Assembly: GCA_026018925.1 (NCBI GenBank)
Contig: JAKSZU010000016.1
Span: 32,421,377-32,485,376, forward strand
Direction: 5' to 3'
From: Tupaia tana
Lineage: Eukaryota > Chordata > Mammalia > Scandentia > Tupaiidae
DNA: 64,000 nucleotides
Positions 9,101 to 19,110 of the stretch are shown here, piece after piece (the first letter of the stretch is position 1; each line of letters begins with the position of its first letter). The translations under genes were made by a program, and so were the position numbers. Under the pieces are notes generated by a model, which had not been told where the DNA came from, made no database searches, and saw only the letters and a program-made list of their open reading frames with translations.

Positions 9101-9127
9101 AAAGAGAAAAACTAAATACAAAAATTT

Positions 9128-9301
9128 GGGAAGTCAAGTAGTGGCACAGTGATGGCACAAATGAACACAGAGAAGGTCCTGGGTTCACGTCTTGGTCCCT
9201 CACTGTGTATAGCAGGTGCATATGCACTTGCCTATGATCTAAGTTAGCTCGGCATGGAAGGAGATCACAGTGTATGAACCCTGTTGTAACTGTCTCTCTG
9301 C

Positions 9302-9333
<32 letters not shown>

Positions 9334-9395
9334 TTCACTCTCTCTCTCCTCTCTCACATGAATTTATTTTATAAATAAATTCAGTAACAAAATTA
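9128..9395 (+). mobile_element. SINE-like element, unassigned family
   Basis: B-box-like GGGTTCACGTCTTGG near 9181, a CT tract, and a tail of CATGAATTTATTTTATAAAT. The body differs from L, S and O copies. It may be a diverged relative of 23457-23680 and 37859-38082. Confidence 0.4.
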
Positions 9396-9602
9396 GAACC
9401 CAAGTCCAAATGATATCACATTTCTGGAACACATTTGTAGTATCACTCATTTTTTTTGGATAATGTGTTAGCCAGCTGGACTTTATAATGAAAATAAAGA
9501 TTTTACTATTCAACTATCAAAATTCTTCAAGAAAAGCCAATGATTTTTCGCAGCCAAACCAAGCATTATATTGTAAAAGCAGTTTTTTAATAAGATATAA
9601 GG

Positions 9603-9861
9603 GGCGGGACCAGCAGTTAGCGTAATGGCTATGTCGCTGGACTCCCATGTAGTTGACCACGGTTCGCTCCCAGACCCGGTGGCTTAAAACTCACGCCGGG
9701 CACATGTGCGTGCGTGCCCAAGATCCCGAGAGGAGAATGGAGGAGAACGGATTGTGGTGTGGCCATCCCCCCTGGGGGTGATTTCTTGCTTTCTATCTCT
9801 CTGTCTGTCTCTGTCTGTCTGGCGAGCACACGCACCCTATAGCAAAAACCTCTCAAAAAAA
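9603..9861 (+). mobile_element. L-type tRNA SINE
   Basis: A box TAGCGTAATGG intact; the B box has a deletion (GGTTCGCTCCC). Duplication AAGATATAAGG at 9592-9602 and 9862-9872. Confidence 0.93.
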
Positions 9862-10714
9862 AAAGATATAAGGGAGATGAGTTTATGCCCCTATCTGCAA
9901 TAAGAACCTAAAAGGGAATATGCTATTGAAGCCATTCCAACCCATTTGTAATTTGTCAACCAAATAAATCCTCAAATTCCAGTCTTCTCTATTCCTTTCT
10001 CCTCCAAATAATTTAACTGATAGATAAGGTTTCTGAGAAATCTCTAAGGCTGAGAGAAGAAAAAAATTCAAAAATGTGGAAAAGAACCCTGAGTGCGATA
10101 CTGCTAAAAATCAGTTTTCCCCCAATGAATTCAGAAAGCTAGTAGCAGTTTCATAACTTCTCTAATTTTCTTCTACCATTTCTTTCTTAACTTTAACAAA
10201 AACATCACTTAAGATACTGAGGTAAATAATCATGTAAAAAAGCTAAAAGAAAGCTAAGAGCTTTTCTTAGATATTTATACCCGTGTGAAAGAAAAAAGCC
10301 GCTATTTCCCTCAAATCAAAATACAATTACTCTTTCATGAAATAACTCACAAATAGGATGAAGAATTCAAGCAACGTAAAGTCAACATGGCTTTTTAAAC
10401 TTTAGAACAAGCCTGAGTGCCCTGACAGTCCACCAAGTAATACACTCTCTAGTGTTCACTTTCATGTCCCAAAGACTTTCCGGCACCAACTCGCTCTTAC
10501 TCTCTGGGAGTACCCATTGCTATTCTGCAGGCATGCTGCCAATTTCTCCTCCAATATCAGAGAACTTTCTTCCTGGCCATACTGACTAAGGGAGTGGTAA
10601 GAAACAGTTCCAACTAGATAATGGGGCAAAACAATGCACCTGTGATAGAAAAGACAGTTGCAGAATGATGTGTATATGGCTTGCTTGAGATCCTGCATTT
10701 TAATTCAGCTATAC
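9862..10714. other. SINE-free intron sequence, nothing recognised
   Basis: Mixed-composition single-copy-looking DNA. The open frame at 10462-10698 (minus) matches no family I know and has no splice or start context, so it is not called a gene. Confidence 0.5.
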
Positions 10715-10803
10715 TTTGTGGCATGACCCCTACATAGGAGTCCTTTCTCCCTCTCCCACTTTCTCTAGTGAGTGCACAAACCTTATGACAATTAAAAATA
10801 TAT
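10715..10803 (+). mobile_element. 5'-truncated O-type SINE
   Basis: Only the 3' part remains: GTGGCATGACCCCTACATAG, CTTTCTCCCTCTCCCAC, and GTGAGTGCACAAACCTTATG with ATTAAAAATA. Confidence 0.65.
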
Positions 10804-11245
10804 ATATTTTTTACTCTTGGCTTCTATCCCATTTTCTTCATTTTTTTTAGGTTTATGAACTCAACAGCTATAACTAAAATCCCTTTACTGTTTTAATGAA
10901 GTGACAGAAGAAAACAAAAGTGGATACATAGATTTGATTCTCCCTCTTTAATCAGAATCAAGACTGGTTTAGGATTACCACTTCCACTGTGTCATTCTGT
11001 TCTTCCACAGCCTATAGACAGTGGTTCAGGAGTTCACACTATAGTCACATATTTCCAAATGGCTCCCATGATTCTCTAATATACGACCAGTCCATTTATA
11101 GACCTACATGTTTTTTGTTCATCATACTCTAGAAAGCCTACTCAAATAAATACACACATATACACACACAACACACAAACATGCACACACATGAACATTC
11201 CTTCCATAACTTCATGACTTTTCTTCTTTAAAAAAAAAAAAAATT
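10804..11245. other. Intron sequence with a CA-rich patch
   Basis: No gene seen. 11151-11192 is an imperfect (CA)n stretch. Confidence 0.5.
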
Positions 11246-11511
11246 GAGGGAACCAGCAGTTGGCATAATGGCTATGTCGCTGGACTCCCATGTAGCCGAC
11301 CACAGTTCAAGTCCCGGACCTGGTGGCTTAAACTCACGCTGGGCACGTGTGTGTGCATGCCCAAGGTCTCAAAAGGAGAATGGAGGAGAAGGGATTGCGG
11401 CATGGCCATCCCCCCTGGGGAGTGATTTCTCACTTTCTATCTCTCTGTCTGTCTCTGTCTTTCTGACGAGTGCACACGGCCTATAGCAAAAACCTCTCAA
11501 AAAAAAAAAAA
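11246..11511 (+). mobile_element. L-type tRNA SINE
   Basis: A box TGGCATAATGG, B box GTTCAAGTCC, body GGAGAATGGAGGAGAAGGG, A tail. Flanked by AAAAATTG on both sides. Confidence 0.9.
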
Positions 11512-11513
11512 AA

Positions 11514-11737
11514 TTGCCAGGGGGGTGCATATACTGGATAGACAGAGACCAAGAGAGAAGGAAAGTGAAAAATCATCCCCACTATGAATGGTCATGCTGC
11601 AATCCCTTCCCCTTCATTTCCCCCTCCTTTTGGGACTTAGGGTACACAAGCACAAGTACCTGGCATGTTTTTCAGCATTTGAACTGCACAAGCAGCCATA
11701 TGGGATCCAGTCACCTTAACAACCACACCACTCACTT
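11514..11737 (-). mobile_element. O-type tRNA SINE
   Basis: Reverse copy: TGCCAGGGGGGTGCATATAC first, AATCCCTTCCCCTTCATTTC, then GGGATCCAGTCACCTTAAC near the head. The B-box complement is badly decayed. Confidence 0.75.
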
Positions 11738-12596
11738 ACCCCCTTCATGATTTCCTAATGGGATTCCCTTTAAAGAGCCCTTAGAGGGCTCTTTTTAATT
11801 CTCTTCACTTATATTTAAATCTTTTCCTTCAGTGTCCAGTTTCAAGTCAAGACTTACTTCTTCCAATCGCTTTAATTTACATATATCTTTCCCCATTCTA
11901 AATTCCTACTATACTTACTACTTCCCACATATGTTAGTTTTGTCTCTTCCATGTGTTAACTTTTTCAGGGCTAAAAATCAATACAGCTTATATTTGTGTA
12001 TCTCACAATGCCTAGCATAACACCAGACACACAGGAATTGTTTTGAGGCAAATGTTCCCTTCCAATTATCTTTTGGATGCAGTGTGGTGCTGCTATTTTT
12101 AGAAATTAACAACAAACTTAAAATATAAACTCCATGCATGCTTCCAAATATGCACTGGTTGACAAGAATTTCTGTGTGGTACTAACTACTCCTGATAAGC
12201 CCTGAATGTATTATTCTTATAAACATGGTGGTTCTTGCTTCTTACTTAATTTCCAAATCCCTCTTTCAAAAGGTTGAGTCATGTTGGTGGATTTATTTGG
12301 TAGCTGACAGTTCAAGTGGACTGAGTGTTGTGCTGGTAAATGTTTAACATTTGGCTTTCTGGAGGCCAGGAGAATATGTTTATGTATATTCATTGTAACT
12401 TTTATTGACCTAAAGGATTAACAGCATATAATTTACAAATAATAAAAATACAGTACTCTTTTATCAAATATTCTATATAGCCAATTGATTCTTGCAGAAT
12501 GTTTTTATTTATATTTGCCAAACTTATATGCTAGTAGCCAGCCTACAGTTTCAACTAATGAATGAATGTAGTTTTGACATTAAAGTTGGTTTACTG
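11738..12596. other. SINE-free intron sequence with an L2-like patch
   Basis: Around 11960-12050, TATCTCACAATGCCTAGCAT resembles the 3' end of LINE2. The rest, AT-rich up to the hAT element, holds nothing I can name. Confidence 0.4.
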
Positions 12597-12761
12597 TAGA
12601 AAACCGCAAACTTTTACTTAAAGGGCTAGATAGTAAATATTACAGGCTCTGATTGAAAGACCTTTTACATCTACTCATCTTCACTGCCATGCCAAAGCAG
12701 CCTTAGACAATATGTCATCAAGCAGGCATAGCTGAGTTCCATTAAGATTTTATATACAGGG

Positions 12762-13010
12762 CAGGCCAGCAGATGGCATAGCAGTTACGTCACTGGACTA
12801 CCACATAGAGGACCATGGTTTGAGTCCCGAACCCAGTGGCTTGAAATTCATACCAGGCAGTGTGCCTGTGTGTCCAAAGATCCAGGAGGAGAATGGAGAA
12901 GGGATTGTGGTGTGGTCAACACCCCTGGGGGGGTAATTTCTCACTTTCCTTCTCACTGTCTCTGTCTTTCTCTGGGAGCACATGCACCCTAAGGCAAAAA
13001 CCTCTTTAAA
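12762..13010 (+). mobile_element. L-type tRNA SINE, older
   Basis: Head CAGGCCAGCAGATGGCATAG, GGTTTGAGTCCC B box, GGAGGAGAATGGAGAAGGG, AAGGCAAAAACCTCTTTAAA. Inserted in the hAT element. Confidence 0.88.
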
Positions 13011-13046
13011 ATTTTTATTATTATTATTTACAAAATCAGGCTACTG

Positions 13047-13306
13047 GGGGACCAGCAGTTAGCGTAATGGCTATGTTGCTGGACTCCGATGTAGTCGACC
13101 ACGGTTCGAGTCCTGAACCCGGTGGCTTAAACTCATGCCAGGCACGTGTGCATGCGTGCCCAAGATCCCAAGAGGAGAATGGAGGAGAAGGAATTGCGGC
13201 GTGGCCATACCCCCTGGGGGGTGATTTCTCGCTTTCTATCTCTCTGTCTGTCTCTGTCTGTCTGGCAAGCACACGCGCCCTATAGCAAAAACCTCTCCAA
13301 AAAAAA
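13047..13306 (+). mobile_element. L-type tRNA SINE, young
   Basis: A box TAGCGTAATGG and B box GGTTCGAGTCC intact. Duplication AAAATCAGGCTACTG (13032-13046) / AAAATCAGGCTGCTG (13307-13321) inside the hAT element. Confidence 0.95.
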
Positions 13307-13363
13307 AAAATCAGGCTGCTGGTATAGTTTGCTGACCTCTGGTTTAAAGTAAAATAAAACATT

Positions 13364-13583
13364 GGGACCAATAGATGGTGTACTGGTTACATTGCTGGAC
13401 TCTTGGATTTGAGTTCTGGACCTGGTGGCTTAAAACACACAGAGCGCACGTGTGTGCCTGCCCAAGAGGAAAATGGAGGAAAAGGGATTGTGGCATGGCC
13501 ATCCTCTCTGGGAGGTGATTTCTCACTTTCTGTCTCTCCCGCTAGCTCATGCATCCTATAGCAAAAAATCTCTCTCTAAAAAA
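13364..13583 (+). mobile_element. L-type tRNA SINE, shortened
   Basis: GGGACCAATAGATGGTGTAC head with a gap before the B box TTTGAGTTCTGG; body AAATGGAGGAAAAGGGATTG; end CCTATAGCAAAAAATCTC. Confidence 0.85.
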
Positions 13584-13929
13584 CAAGTGAAGTAAAACAT
13601 GAAAGGCATATTTCAGAATCTCACTTGTCAATAATGTGAACACCTTCCTTGTTGAATTTTATAATAGTTTTAGAATACTAGAAGAATATTTTATCACTTT
13701 TGGTACTATTTACAAAGGAACTACAGATAATGTTTTGAACTTAATGTATATTTTCAACATTTATCATTACATCAACAAAGCAATAAATCAAGCCATGATC
13801 TGAAGCATCTGCAGACCTTTGTGATGTATGCAGTCTCTTCAAAAAGTTCACGTGCAATATATTATGAAAAAAGTATGCAAATTTCAAAAATGTCTAGGCC
13901 AAAAGAAATTCATACTTTAATTCCATTTT

Positions 13930-14111
13930 TTTCTTTTTAATTGCCAGAGGGTGCATGTGCTCACCAGAAAGAGACAGAGACAGAAGGAAAAAGAATCCCC
14001 CAAAGGAGTGTGGTCATTCCACAACCCCTTCTCTATTTCTCCATCCCACAAGACATGCGCCTGATGTGTTTTTCAAGTCAACTGGATCAGTATTCAAACA
14101 AGGCTGGCCCC
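13930..14111 (-). mobile_element. O-type tRNA SINE, partial
   Basis: TTTAATTGCCAGAGGGTGCA, AACCCCTTCTCTATTTCTCC, ACATGCGCCTGATGTGTT, then a decayed tRNA head ending AAGGCTGGCCCC. Confidence 0.7.
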
Positions 14112-14139
14112 TTTAATTTCAGTTTTTCTGTGAACTTTT

Positions 14140-14384
14140 TTTTTAGAGGTTTTTGCTATAGGGCACGTGCGCTCACCAGACAGACAGAGCGAGAAAGAAA
14201 GCAAGAAATCACCCCCCAGGGGGGATGGTCATGCCGCAATCCCTTCTCCATTCTCCTCTTGGGATTTTGAGCACGCACGCACATGCGCCCGGCGTGAGTT
14301 TTAAGCCACCGGGTCCGGGACTCGAACCGCGGTCGACTATGTGGGAGTCCAGCAACATAGCCATTATGCTAACTACTGGCCCCT
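14140..14384 (-). mobile_element. L-type tRNA SINE, young
   Basis: B-box complement GGACTCGAACC intact and CpG-rich. Duplication CTGTGAACTTTT at 14128-14139 and 14385-14396. Confidence 0.94.
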
Positions 14385-14408
14385 CTGTGAACTTTTTGAA
14401 GTCCCCTT

Positions 14409-15059
14409 GTAAATACTCCTGAACTGGCTACTTTCAAACTACCAATGTGGTGTTCCTGAATATGTGGTTGAGAGACGTTGAGTAGCACATACTTATGGGG
14501 TACATCTGCTATACAGAACAAAAATATTTAACTTTGAGAAAAAAATAACTAAGAAGAGATGGGTTTTCAGGCCTTTTGAGTTTAACATAATTTGTCTAAT
14601 GAAAAGTTCATATGATTAATTTTTTAAAGATTTTTTTCTAAAACATATTTTTAAAAATTAATTAAGGCTACCTATTTTTGATAACCAACACATACTTCCT
14701 GAATATTTAGCAATATTTACCAAATGGGTATGAGCCTGCTCCAGCACTCCACTGATCTCATGTGCCAAAGACAGGACAGTTTGAATAGAAATGGATAATT
14801 AACTGAAATGGACCAACATCTAACACATTTGTACTAGTTTCTGACTACTAGAAGCAGCTGAAGAACCAATTCATTACTCAGAAAACTGCTGAGTGAAGAA
14901 AAGAGACATCATTTATCCAGCCTTTCATATACAAACTATCCAACTAGGGTACTAAACAGTAGATAAAGGGAAGTTTCTCTTTACAGAAGTAGGGCTAGAA
15001 TTAGACTGTCACCATTTTGCAACTTCTATTGATTTAATGGTCAGTGTTTACTAATATTA
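14409..15059. other. SINE-free intron sequence, nothing recognised
   Basis: AT-rich, without long reading frames or RNA folds that I can recognise. Confidence 0.5.
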
Positions 15060-15245
15060 CTCATATTATATACTTTACTTATAGGTCGTATTTATTGTTT
15101 CCTGTGCTGTCTGTTCCCCCCACTAAAATGTAAACTCTGCAAGAGCAAGGATTTTTGCCTGTTTTGTTCATTTATATATTTTCTATGTTCATAACAGCAC
15201 TTGGCACACACATCCAGAGAACAGTAAGTCAACTGAATAAATGAA
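15060..15245 (+). repeat. LINE2 3' end-like relic
   Basis: ACTAAAATGTAAACTCTGCA, AGCAAGGATTTTTGCCTGTT, CAGCACTTGGCACACACATC and TGAATAAATGAATAA follow the L2 3' end in order. Confidence 0.65.
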
Positions 15246-15431
15246 TAATAAGTAACTTAACATAAATATGTACAAAGAACTTAAAGGACAGTACAATTAA
15301 CTTAAATGTTTAGAGGAACTGAAATATAAATCTAAAACCCTAAAGTAAAATTTTATCTCTTAAATATCAAAATGTGTATTGTGAGGCCAATATTTTAAAC
15401 ACTATTCGTTTTTTATTTTAAATTTATATAT

Positions 15432-15665
15432 GGCGAGCCAGTTGGTGGCACAGTGGTTAGAGTGGCTGGATTCCACATAGCCGGATTGCTCAGTTCAAGT
15501 CCCAGACCTGGTGGCTTAATAAAACAGGTTGGACATGTGTATAACCAAAATCCCAAGAGAATGTAGGAGGAGGGATTACGGCATGGCCATCCCCTTGCAG
15601 GGGTGCTTTTTTACTTTCTCTACCTCTTTCTCTATCTCCAGCAGGTGCACAGACTTGATAATATT
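15432..15665 (+). mobile_element. O-type tRNA SINE
   Basis: GGCGAGCCAGTTGGTGGCAC head, AGTTCAAGTCCCAGACCTGG, ATGTAGGAGGAGGGATTAC body, and a degraded 3' end. Confidence 0.8.
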
Positions 15666-16037
15666 TTTTTTTAATTTACATGCAGTACTGATTTTGCTTC
15701 CCACATATGACTTCCCCAAATTGACAGCATGAGTTGTCCTACCAGTCCTAGACTATAAGGAATGCAGCAGTTTCTCATTCATGATGGCAAATCAATGAAA
15801 AGAGTAGTTAACTGTCAAGTTTGCTTCTTAATTAAAACCTAGTAAAGATTTAATCTATAGGTCCATCACTAAGAATAGAAAATAACATTGAGCTTCACTG
15901 CTGTTGGCTGAGCAATTTACCCTGGCCCAGACAGAATTTATCAGGAGATGTGGATTCACATCTCAAGCAAGCCCTATAATCTGTAACTGAATGGATCCAA
16001 ACCATTTCTAAAAAACAAACAAACAAACAATATTCTC
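15666..16037. other. Intron sequence, nothing recognised
   Basis: No gene or named repeat; ends in a short (AAAC)n stretch near 16013-16029. Confidence 0.5.
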
Positions 16038-16284
16038 CTGGGCCAGCAGGTGGTATAGAGGTTAAGGTGAATGGATCCCAGGCCAACTGTGGGGTTCAAG
16101 TCCCAACTCTGTGACTTGAAAATCACACAGGGCATAGGCATATGTGTGCCAAGTCAAGGAAAGAGAATGGAGGAGAAAAGACTGTGGTGTACTCATCCAT
16201 TTGAGTGGAGAGGGGAGTGATTTCTCACTTCCTGTCTCTCTCCAGGAGTACATGTACCCTATAGCAAATTAAAAACAAAAACAA
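16038..16284 (+). mobile_element. O-type tRNA SINE
   Basis: GGGCCAGCAGGTGGTATAGA head, GGTTCAAGTCCCAAC, AGAGAATGGAGGAGAAAAG, CCCTATAGCAAATTAAAAAC. Directly followed by another SINE. Confidence 0.83.
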
Positions 16285-16515
16285 GGGCCAGCAGGTGGCA
16301 TGGTAATTAACAAGCCGGTGGTTCAAGTCCTAGACCTGGCGACTTGAAAATCAAGCCAGGGGCATGTGTGTACAAGCCCAAAATCCCAAGAGGAAAATGA
16401 AGAAGGGACTGCAGTGTGGACATGCCCCTGTGGGGTGACTTCTCACTTCCCGCTATCTGTCTCTCTGGCAAGTGCATGTGACCTATAGCAAAAAGCTAAA
16501 ACAAACAAACAAAAA
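16285..16515 (+). mobile_element. O-type tRNA SINE
   Basis: GGGCCAGCAGGTGGCATGGT head with a deletion before the B box GGTTCAAGTCC; GAGGAAAATGAAGAAGGG body; ends in (AAAC)n-like tail. Confidence 0.83.
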
Positions 16516-16544
16516 GCACAATAACCTCCCTTTTATTCCTACAG

Positions 16545-16782
16545 AGAGATTTTTGCTATAGAGCACGTGCACTCACCAGAAAGAGAGAGGGAAAAGGCAA
16601 GAAATCATCTCTCAGAGAGATGGCCACACTGCAATCTTTTCTCCTCCATTCTCCTTCCAGTATTCTGGGCACATATACACAAGCACCTGGTTTGAGTTTT
16701 AAGCTACCAGGTCTGGGACTCAAACTGCAGTCAGCCATGTGGTAGGACAAGACCTTAACTACTATGCCATCTGCTAGCCCCC
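16545..16782 (-). mobile_element. L/O-type tRNA SINE
   Basis: Reverse copy from TTTTTGCTATAGAGCACGTG to GCCATCTGCTAGCCCC. B-box complement GGGACTCAAACTG. Confidence 0.85.
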
Positions 16783-16788
16783 TAACTT

Positions 16789-16796
<8 letters not shown>

Positions 16797-16824
<28 letters not shown>

Positions 16825-17075
16825 AGAGGTTTTTCTCTATAGGGCGCATGCGCTCGCCAGGCAGACAGAGAGAGACATAGAGACAGAAAGCGAGAAATCA
16901 CCCCCTGGGGGGATGGTCACGCCACAAACCCTTCTCCTCCATTCTCCTCTCAGGATCTTGGGCACGCACGCACACGCGCCCGGCGTGAGTTTTAAGCCAC
17001 CGGGTCCGGGACGCGAACCGCAGTCGACTACATGGGAGTCCAGCGACATAGCCATTACGCTAACTGCTGGTTCCC
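16797..17075 (-). mobile_element. L-type tRNA SINE, young
   Basis: Long T run, GAGAGGTTTTTCTCTATAGG, CpG-rich body, B-box complement GGGACGCGAACC. Duplication CCTAACTTCCCTTTTT at 16781-16796 and 17076-17091. Confidence 0.95.
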
Positions 17076-17211
17076 CTAACTTCCCTTTTTTAAACATCAA
17101 AAATGTTATGAACCTCTAGTAATTGTTATAATGTTACTATATAATATAAGTGGGAATACAGTTTAAGAAGAGAGCTAAGAACTAAGTAATACTAAATGAA
17201 TTTGCACCTGG

Positions 17212-17518
17212 TGTGTCCTCATAGCCTAGTGAGTGGTGAGTGGTTATGGTAACCAGATCCCACGTGGCCAACTGCAATTTGAATCCCAGCTCCAGTGGCC
17301 TGCAAAATACACCAGGTTCATGTGCATATGTGACCAGAATCCTTAGAACAGAGAAATCCCAATAGAGTAGAAAAATGGAGAAGGGACTGTGACATGACCA
17401 TGCCTAATTGTGGGGCGGGCGGGGGGGGGGGGGTTGTGGAAGGGTGCTTTCTCCCTCATCTCTCTCTGTTTCTCTATCTCTATTGACTGTATACACCCCC
17501 CTGGAAATTAAAAAAATT
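17212..17518 (+). mobile_element. O-type tRNA SINE with G-run
   Basis: CATAGCCTAGTGAGTGGTGA head, ATTTGAATCCCAGCTCC, AAATGGAGAAGGGACTGTG. The GGGG position of the body has grown to a G12-14 run near 17420. Confidence 0.78.
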
Positions 17519-17522
17519 AAAT

Positions 17523-17678
17523 GGGGCTGGCAGGTGGCATGATAGTTAAGGCGCTGGACTCCCTCATGACCAACTGCAGTTCAAGTCCCAGAACTGGTGG
17601 CTTGCTTTCTTTTCTTCCTCCCTCTATCCCTCCCTCCCTCTCTCTGGTCAAACTGAACAAGAATAATAAATAAAACCG
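17523..17678 (+). mobile_element. S-type tRNA SINE
   Basis: GGGCTGGCAGGTGGCATGAT head, AGTTCAAGTCCCAGAAC, CT tract, TGGTCAAACTGAACAAG and AATAATAAATAAAA. Confidence 0.87.
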
Positions 17679-17870
17679 AGGCCAGCAGGTGACGTGGTAG
17701 TTAAGGGTGCTGGACTCCCACATAGCCAACTGTGGTTCGAGTCCCCCTCTTTCTCTCTCTCTCTTGCTCGCTCTGTACCTCTCTGGTCAAATTAAAATTA
17801 ATTAATTAAATCAATTTAATAATTCTTTTAAAAAATAATAAATAAAATTAAATAATTCCTTTAAAATTTT
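17679..17870 (+). mobile_element. S-type tRNA SINE
   Basis: GGCCAGCAGGTGACGTGGTA head, GGTTCGAGTCC B box intact, TGGTCAAATTAAAATTAATT, and a tail with AATAATTCTTTTAAAAAA followed by AATAAA repeats. Confidence 0.87.
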
Positions 17871-18189
17871 TTAATGAATTTGTATTTCATCAACAACTGT
17901 TAAACACATTTAAAATACAATTATATATACATACGATTTTCTTTAAATATAGCCTACAGTCAATGCTTATACAATATGAATTCACACAGATCATGCAATA
18001 ATCCTAAATCTTTCCAGACATCCAGGACCTATGTGAAACCAGTGGCATACTATACTTCAAATTTTTCTGTGGATCTCTGAGCCTTTAGGATGATACTTTA
18101 TAAATGAGAATTACTACTTGTGGTAATAGAACCTATGCACAAAAATAATTCAGTAACTAAAAATTAAAAAAAAATAAAAAGAATTCTTT
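17871..18189. other. Intron sequence, nothing recognised
   Basis: AT-rich; no gene or named repeat. Confidence 0.5.
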
Positions 18190-18245
18190 GAGGTCAGACT
18201 GTCTTAGACTCAAATCCTGGATCCATCAATTACTAGCATGTGACT

Positions 18246-18497
18246 TTTAATTTTTTCTTAATTTCTGCCAGAGGGCACATGGGCTCTCCAGAGAGACAGA
18301 AAATAGAAGTGAGAAAGCACCCGTCATGGAAGAGGGTCATGCTCCAATCCTTTCTCCCTCCTTTCAGGATTTTGGGTACACACACACACACACACACACA
18401 TCTGGTATGGTTTTCAAGCCGCCAGGTCTGGGACTTGAACCACATAGTGGGGCATGTGGTTACCAGCTGCCTTAACCAACACACTATCAGATGATCC
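18246..18497 (-). mobile_element. O-type tRNA SINE
   Basis: TTTCTGCCAGAGGGCACATG, an (AC)n patch at 18379-18401 in place of the usual CACATGCGC stretch, GGGACTTGAACCAC as B-box complement. Confidence 0.8.
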
Positions 18498-18524
18498 ATG
18501 GTGATCTTAAAAATGATCATCTCT

Positions 18525-18786
18525 TGGGATCAGCAGACGGTGTAGTGTTTATGTCACTGAGCTCCCACTTGGCCAAATCCCAGACCCAGTAGCTTGAAAC
18601 TCATGCCAGGCACATGTGCATGTGTGCCCAAGATCCTAGGAAGAAATGAAGGAGAATGGACTGTGACATGGCCATCTCCTCTCAGGTGTAAGTTCTCACT
18701 TTCCCTCTCACTGTCTCTGTCTCTCTCTCTCTCTCTGGAGAATGCACACACCCTAAGACAAAAACCTCTACTAATAAAAAAATTGT
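18525..18786 (+). mobile_element. L-type tRNA SINE, older
   Basis: GGGATCAGCAGACGGTGTAG head; most of the B box is deleted; ATGAAGGAGAATGGACTGTG body; CTAAGACAAAAACCTCTAC end. Confidence 0.85.
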
Positions 18787-18787
18787 T

Positions 18788-18967
18788 GGGGCCAGCAGGT
18801 GGCATGGTGGTTTAGGGCACTGAACTCCCACATGGCTGACCATGATTCGAGTCCCAGATCTGGTGGCCAGCTTTCTCACTTTCCCTTTCTCTCTTTCTCT
18901 CTGTCTCTCTCTGGTGAAATTTAAAAAATAATAATAAATAAAATAAAATGGATAATTATTTTAAAAA
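18788..18967 (+). mobile_element. S-type tRNA SINE
   Basis: GGGGCCAGCAGGTGGCATGG head, ATTCGAGTCCCAGATC, CT tract, AATAATAATAAATAAAATAA tail. Confidence 0.88.
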
Positions 18968-19110
18968 TCATCCCTTATACTTTATTTTGTTCATCTATAA
19001 AATAAAGATAATAATGGAACTTACTTCATAGGATTATTATGAGGATTAAATGAGTTAATAGTGTAAAGCCCTCAGATCAGAGTGTGGCACGTAAGTAATG
19101 TGCAGGTATT

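Larger units (their letters stand above)
12597..13341 (+). mobile_element. hAT (Charlie-type) DNA transposon, split by two SINEs
   Basis: Left end CCGCAAACTTTTACTTAAAG then GGGCTAGATAGTAAATATT and AAAGCAGCCTTAGACAATAT. After two SINEs it resumes with TTATTTACAAAATCAGGCT and ends GTTTGCTGACCTCTG. The ends are near-inverted repeats. An imperfect 8-bp duplication GTTTACTG / GTTTAAAG at 12589-12596 and 13342-13349 fits a hAT. Confidence 0.75.
13830..14408. mobile_element. Small TIR DNA element, copy 2, split by two SINEs
   Basis: Starts CTCTTCAAAAAGTTCACGTG and ends CTGTGAACTTTTTGAAGTCC, an inverted terminal pair of about 14 bp (CTTCAAAAAGTTCA). Core ATTATGAAAAAAGTATGCAA. SINEs at 13930-14111 and 14140-14384 lie inside. 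Same family as 868-1002. Confidence 0.6.
18190..19110 (-). repeat. MIR element split by three SINEs
   Basis: The tRNA-like end is at 18190-18245 (GGTCAGACTGTCTTAGACTC, AAATCCTGGATCCATCAATT). The other end is at 18968-19110 (CATCTATAAAATAAAGATAA, GATTATTATGAGGATTAAAT). Between them lie three younger SINEs. Orientation is minus relative to the MIR consensus. Confidence 0.65.
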
